Below, one piece after another: positions 60,745 to 64,000 of a stretch of DNA of 64,000 nucleotides; within the stretch, counting starts at the first letter, position 1, and each line of letters opens with the position of its first letter. Under the pieces are notes generated by a model. The model made no database searches. It was not told the DNA's origin and worked only from the letters and a program-made list of their open reading frames with translations. The stretch covers positions 7,628,501-7,692,500 of the forward strand of contig NZ_CP128362.1 of assembly GCF_034274695.1 (NCBI RefSeq), given 5' to 3'. A program made the translations under genes and the position numbers. This stretch comes from Chitinophaga sp. LS1 (GTDB lineage Bacteria > Bacteroidota > Bacteroidia > Chitinophagales > Chitinophagaceae).

Positions 60745-62133
60745 CTAAGATTTTTTCCAGACCGCTTCCCAATTTTTAAATTCTGCCGGTCGAACATAAT
60801 AAGTTGCAAAATTACCCTCATGAAGGGACAACAATTCTGTGTCAACAGTTTCAATAAATCTCTCCTGATCTACCTGGGGTAGAGCTGCTGCCCTCCTGGC
60901 AATCAATTTCCCAGCTTCTCCCGGAGGTATGGCGTTAGCAACTATTTCAGTAATAAGGCTACGAATATCATTTCTATATCTGATTCTGAAGGGATCCGGT
61001 TCTCCTAATGACTGGCGTAAAGATGCATAGCGAAGTGCGGACCGTTCATATGCCCACATATAAACATCCTTTAAAAGTTCAATGTGATTGAGTTCATAGA
61101 CCCCCAATGTTCCCATTATGTAAATATCGTTAGGCACATCAACAAATGCCAACGGAGCCAGGTTATATCTGTTTAATGATAAATTCGCCGCAAGACGGGA
61201 AACCCGTTTATTTACATCATCAAAAGGCTGGAGGTAAGGCAAATGTACCATTACAAAAAACGACTGTTCAAAAGGATCATTAATTTCCCTTGCCTTTTCA
61301 AGTATGATTTCAAACATTTCTTCAATCCCTTGTGGAATCGCCAGCGGTGTAAACACTGAATTGCCGATACCTACGCCAAATGTCCGCAATCGCCCTCTTG
61401 CTCCAGGATCCGGCAATAAGTTATTAGACAGCAAAGCATGCAGATTCTTTATTGTATAGCGGTTGTATCCTATATCCTCAGTCGTCTGGACTATAAACTC
61501 AATTGCATCCTTGTGATTGAGTATCATTTGAGCTTCTGCAGCTGATTTTTCGTCAGCAAACTTTCCAAGAGAGATCAGTTGTTGTGTATCTAACAGACTA
61601 TATGTATTTCCCTCCAGGCGGCTGGAGTTCCAGGATAAATCGATCAACAGGCGTTGCAGAATCTCTTTAGCATATGTGCCTGCTGGTTGATGTAATCTTG
61701 CCGTCTTTCCTAATGTAGCAAGTTTACGTTTGTCATCCTCACTAAGATAACTATCAATGTTAGGTCGGTATGAAAGTAAAAAATCACGTTGATATCCCAC
61801 AGGATAGCGAGTATTGGTCGGTTTGGAAATAATCTCCTGTATTTCTTTACCTCCTTCTGATAATGGGATGGTACTATTGTCTCCTCCACCTTTTTGCTTC
61901 TCAACAGGTGGAGTGGAAACTAAATGGTAAAGTCTGGCTTTAGTTTTACCTGAAGTAGCAATAATGCCGTCATCAATTAATTTATCCAAACGCCTATGTA
62001 AAGTTCGGAGCTCTATTCCAATATCCAGCGCATTCTTTATCATCTCAAGACTTGCTCCATCCCCAAACTTTTCCAGCGTTTTTCTAATCTGTTGTAATTC
62101 CTGAAGAATTTGAGTATAACTGACCTTTGCCAT
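60745..62133 (-). CDS. Fic-domain protein with His-to-Gln active site
   Basis: A 462-residue protein. N-terminal winged helix (about 1-70). Autoinhibitory motif SSRLEGN (170-176), class II type. FIC motif HLPYLQPFDDVNKRVSRL (297-314): the canonical HPFxDGNGR has Gln in place of the catalytic His and Asp-Val-Asn-Lys-Arg in place of DGNGR. A C-terminal helical tail follows. Fic proteins transfer AMP or other groups to target proteins; with this motif the activity is uncertain. No partner antitoxin gene. Confidence 0.85.
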   Translation of the reverse strand: MAKVSYTQILQELQQIRKTLEKFGDGASLEMIKNALDIGIELRTLHRRLDKLIDDGIIATSGKTKARLYHLVSTPPVEKQKGGGDNSTIPLSEGGKEIQEIISKPTNTRYPVGYQRDFLLSYRPNIDSYLSEDDKRKLATLGKTARLHQPAGTYAKEILQRLLIDLSWNSSRLEGNTYSLLDTQQLISLGKFADEKSAAEAQMILNHKDAIEFIVQTTEDIGYNRYTIKNLHALLSNNLLPDPGARGRLRTFGVGIGNSVFTPLAIPQGIEEMFEIILEKAREINDPFEQSFFVMVHLPYLQPFDDVNKRVSRLAANLSLNRYNLAPLAFVDVPNDIYIMGTLGVYELNHIELLKDVYMWAYERSALRYASLRQSLGEPDPFRIRYRNDIRSLITEIVANAIPPGEAGKLIARRAAALPQVDQERFIETVDTELLSLHEGNFATYYVRPAEFKNWEAVWKKS

Positions 62134-62154
62134 AAAACATCAATTATACCAAAT

Positions 62155-62403
62155 TTACGACAATAAATTCAATTTTATTGTCGTAAATATTTTTTTTATG
62201 ACATAATTATCGTTTATTGTCATTATTATGGTAATAATGTTTATTGTAATAATAAACATTAAGTAACCTATTGTTGATCCACTATACCGATTTTTTACCT
62301 CCCGGTAGTCCGTAGCGCTTAGTTTACCATCCAGCATAAGTTGCTGTGCATTGGCAATGCGAAGCCGGTTCTTGTCTATTTCCGCTTGTAATTCGATTGC
62401 CAT
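62155..62403 (-). pseudogene. Serine recombinase C-terminal remnant
   Basis: 82 codons from 62403. LQAEIDKNRLRIANAQQLML then DGKLSATDYREVKNRY fits the coiled-coil end of a large serine recombinase; the frame is open upstream (QTCKEESN). After residue 42 the sequence turns into an Ile-rich stretch unrelated to the family. Confidence 0.55.
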
Positions 62404-62460
62404 ATTGCTTTCTTCCTTACAGGTTTGCCGGTGGATTAGCCGTGCCTCTGTTCTTTTTTT

Positions 62461-62625
62461 AAAAAGCCTGCAGTTCGTTATGTGTTAGCCGATGCCCTTA
62501 ATATCAGCCAGCAGAGTATTTCTTTACTGGAAACAAAGAAACGATTGAACCACCCATGCCCAAAAGACACTATTGAACCTATCCAGCAAAAGAACCAGAT
62601 ACAAACTATCTTAAGTCAATCTTAA
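62461..62625 (+). pseudogene. HTH fragment
   Basis: 55 codons without an ATG: PAVRYVLADALNISQQSISL then LETKKRL, the recognition-helix phrase of an XRE protein. Only this part remains. It adjoins the recombinase remnant, so an element was lost here. Confidence 0.45.
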
Positions 62626-62680
62626 GAATCTGCTAAACACATTCAAATATAGGGGAGACCATCTTTGTAAAAAAACGATT

Positions 62681-63148
62681 ATGATCTCCCCAACACATCT
62701 CCATGCAATGGTAGTCCACTTTCCCATTGCTTTATTAATAGTAGGATTTTTATTTGAAGTGATTGGTTTTTTTTATAAAAAAGTATTCTTTCGGCAATCT
62801 GCTTTTTACCTTCTGATATTAGGGACGCTTGGTACTGTGGTTTCTTATCTTGCAGGCAATGCCGCTGGAGAAGGACTGGAAGAAGGACCATTAAACAAAG
62901 CAATGGAACTACATGAACAGGCAGCGACAATTGCTTTATGGCTAACTATTATCACCTCTGCAGTTTACTTGTGCATTCATTTTTTTAAATACTATAAAAG
63001 TTGGGCAAGAATTATAAGTGTTATTCTATTCGCCTGTGTAATTGCCGCTATTTCCAGAACAGGATATTTGGGGGGGGAATTGGTATATAAACATGGAGCT
63101 GGAGTAGAACTTGCCTTACCAGATTTTTCAAATCCTGATGCGAAATAA
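62681..63148 (+). CDS. DUF2231 membrane protein
   Basis: A 155-residue protein with four hydrophobic segments. THLHAMVVHFPIALLIVGFL at the start and GYLGGELVYKHGAGV at the end are the DUF2231 signatures. The conserved His residues suggest metal or haem binding. The gene ends 34 bases before the response regulator; they may be co-transcribed. Confidence 0.85.
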   Translation: MISPTHLHAMVVHFPIALLIVGFLFEVIGFFYKKVFFRQSAFYLLILGTLGTVVSYLAGNAAGEGLEEGPLNKAMELHEQAATIALWLTIITSAVYLCIHFFKYYKSWARIISVILFACVIAAISRTGYLGGELVYKHGAGVELALPDFSNPDAK

Positions 63149-63182
63149 GCGAAATCCATATTTTTCTCTTTATCTTAACAAT

Positions 63183-63857
63183 ATGAGAATATTTTTGGCA
63201 GAAGACGAAATAGCTATTGCTGGCTTTTTAAAGGAAGGATTGGAGGAGGAAGGGTTTTCCGTAGATGTTGCCAATAGTGGCAGAGTAGCTCTTGAAATGG
63301 TAATAGCTAATTTGAATGAATATGATATCATTTTATTAGACTGGATGATGCCAGGTGTTAGTGGAATAGAAATTTGTAGGAGTATCCGTAAAGAAAACAA
63401 AGTTGTCCCAGTCATTTTTTTAACTGCAAAAGATACCGTAGATGATACGGTATTTGGCTTGGAAGCCGGTGCCAATGATTATTTAAAAAAGCCTTTTGCT
63501 TTTGAAGAATTATTGGCCCGTATCAGGGTGCTGCTTCGGAACAAAACAGGGGAACAGAATGTTTTTGAAACTGCAGACCTTGTATTGAATACAGATGCCC
63601 ACCTGGTTACCAAAAATGGTAAGCCCATTGAGCTCACTCAAAAAGAATTTGCATTATTAGAATATCTGCTTCGTAATAAAGGTAAGGTTTGTAGACGGTC
63701 AAGAATTATTGAAAAAATTTGGGATATACATTTTGATAAAGATACTTCGGTAATAGACGTTTTTATCAATGCCCTGCGAAAGAAAATAGATACAAAAGAC
63801 AAAGAATCATTCATTCAAACCATAAGAGGTGTTGGTTACCGTATAAATGATAATTAA
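63183..63857 (+). CDS. Response regulator, OmpR/PhoB family
   Basis: A 224-residue protein from the ATG at 63183 (MRIFLAEDEIAIAGFL). Receiver domain with acidic pair Glu7/Asp8, phosphoacceptor Asp53 (LLDWMMPG) and Lys in FLTAKD; C-terminal winged helix (IELTQKEFALLEYLLRNKGK). It is followed by the sensor kinase with a 1-base overlap. An upstream start would overlap DUF2231. Confidence 0.92.
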   Translation: MRIFLAEDEIAIAGFLKEGLEEEGFSVDVANSGRVALEMVIANLNEYDIILLDWMMPGVSGIEICRSIRKENKVVPVIFLTAKDTVDDTVFGLEAGANDYLKKPFAFEELLARIRVLLRNKTGEQNVFETADLVLNTDAHLVTKNGKPIELTQKEFALLEYLLRNKGKVCRRSRIIEKIWDIHFDKDTSVIDVFINALRKKIDTKDKESFIQTIRGVGYRINDN

Positions 63858-64000
63858 TGAAATTGAGTTTTAAAAAACGAATTGCTCTTTTTAACACCCT
63901 TGCTGTTGCTATAACAACGGCCATTGTATTTGTTATTATTTATGCAGTTGTTTATTTAAGTTCATACCGTCATCTTGATACCGATATTTTACTGGAAAAA
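63857..64000 (+). CDS. Sensor histidine kinase, 5' end only
   Basis: 48 codons from the ATG at 63857 to the window end: MKLSFKKRIALFNTLAVAIT then a hydrophobic helix. The first transmembrane segment and the position after the regulator make this the cognate kinase. The catalytic part is outside the window. Confidence 0.8.
   Translation, partial: MKLSFKKRIALFNTLAVAITTAIVFVIIYAVVYLSSYRHLDTDILLEK

Overview
The window is a piece of a Bacteroidetes chromosome, most likely Chitinophaga or a close relative. Promoters follow the Bacteroidetes TTTG/TAnnTTTG pattern. A host secreted protein has the NPFQSIGKK / SRWYSVDPLA layout that I associate with Chitinophaga, and lipoproteins and mobile elements also fit. 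The genus is an inference; the phylum is well supported.

Region 1 (125-47872) is an apparently complete temperate tailed prophage of about 47.7 kb in a tRNA-Arg(UCU) gene. A 43-bp direct repeat of the tRNA 3' half marks attL (125-167) and attR (47830-47872). The integrase sits next to attL and the phage restores the tRNA. Nearly all genes run leftward in two blocks. The early block (45775 down to 27528) starts at a palindromic operator region (45837-45888) facing a rightward repressor gene. It carries small regulators, a Rad50/SbcC-like ATPase, RecT, an MBL-fold hydrolase, NinB, an SNF2 helicase, a replication initiator-like protein, DnaB, a nuclease, a C5 methyltransferase and a helicase-methyltransferase fusion. 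The late block (27271 down to 2422) runs terminases, tail genes and tape measure, ClpP-type protease, capsid, portal, SGNH-hydrolase fibre, then holin, putative u-spanin and glucosaminidase. Having head genes after tail genes is unusual. Three late operon starts share a two-repeat promoter motif (ACTCT boxes 20 bp apart). Rightward genes at 46483-47731 look like lysogenic-conversion cargo (SHOCT protein, surface-type lipoprotein, HTH protein).

Region 2 (47873-52061) is host or island DNA: the displaced native tRNA terminator, secreted hypothetical proteins, a DUF3606 protein, and an RHS-type secreted protein split by an in-frame stop, followed by a possible lipoprotein immunity gene.

Region 3 (52322-56468) reads as the left end of a second, related prophage: an integrase C-terminus, a convergent XRE gene, small rightward genes, a HicB-HicA toxin-antitoxin pair and a terminator nearly identical to the first prophage's late terminator. 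An IS4-family element has inserted in the loop of that terminator.

Region 4 (56710-62625) is a decayed zone: an S41 peptidase pseudogene, a 242-bp duplication flanking a secreted coiled-coil protein, IS630, IS66 and IS5 remnants, an intact Fic protein with a Gln in place of the catalytic His, a serine-recombinase tail and an HTH fragment. Region 5 (62681-64000) returns to ordinary host genes: a DUF2231 membrane protein and an OmpR-type response regulator with the start of its sensor kinase.
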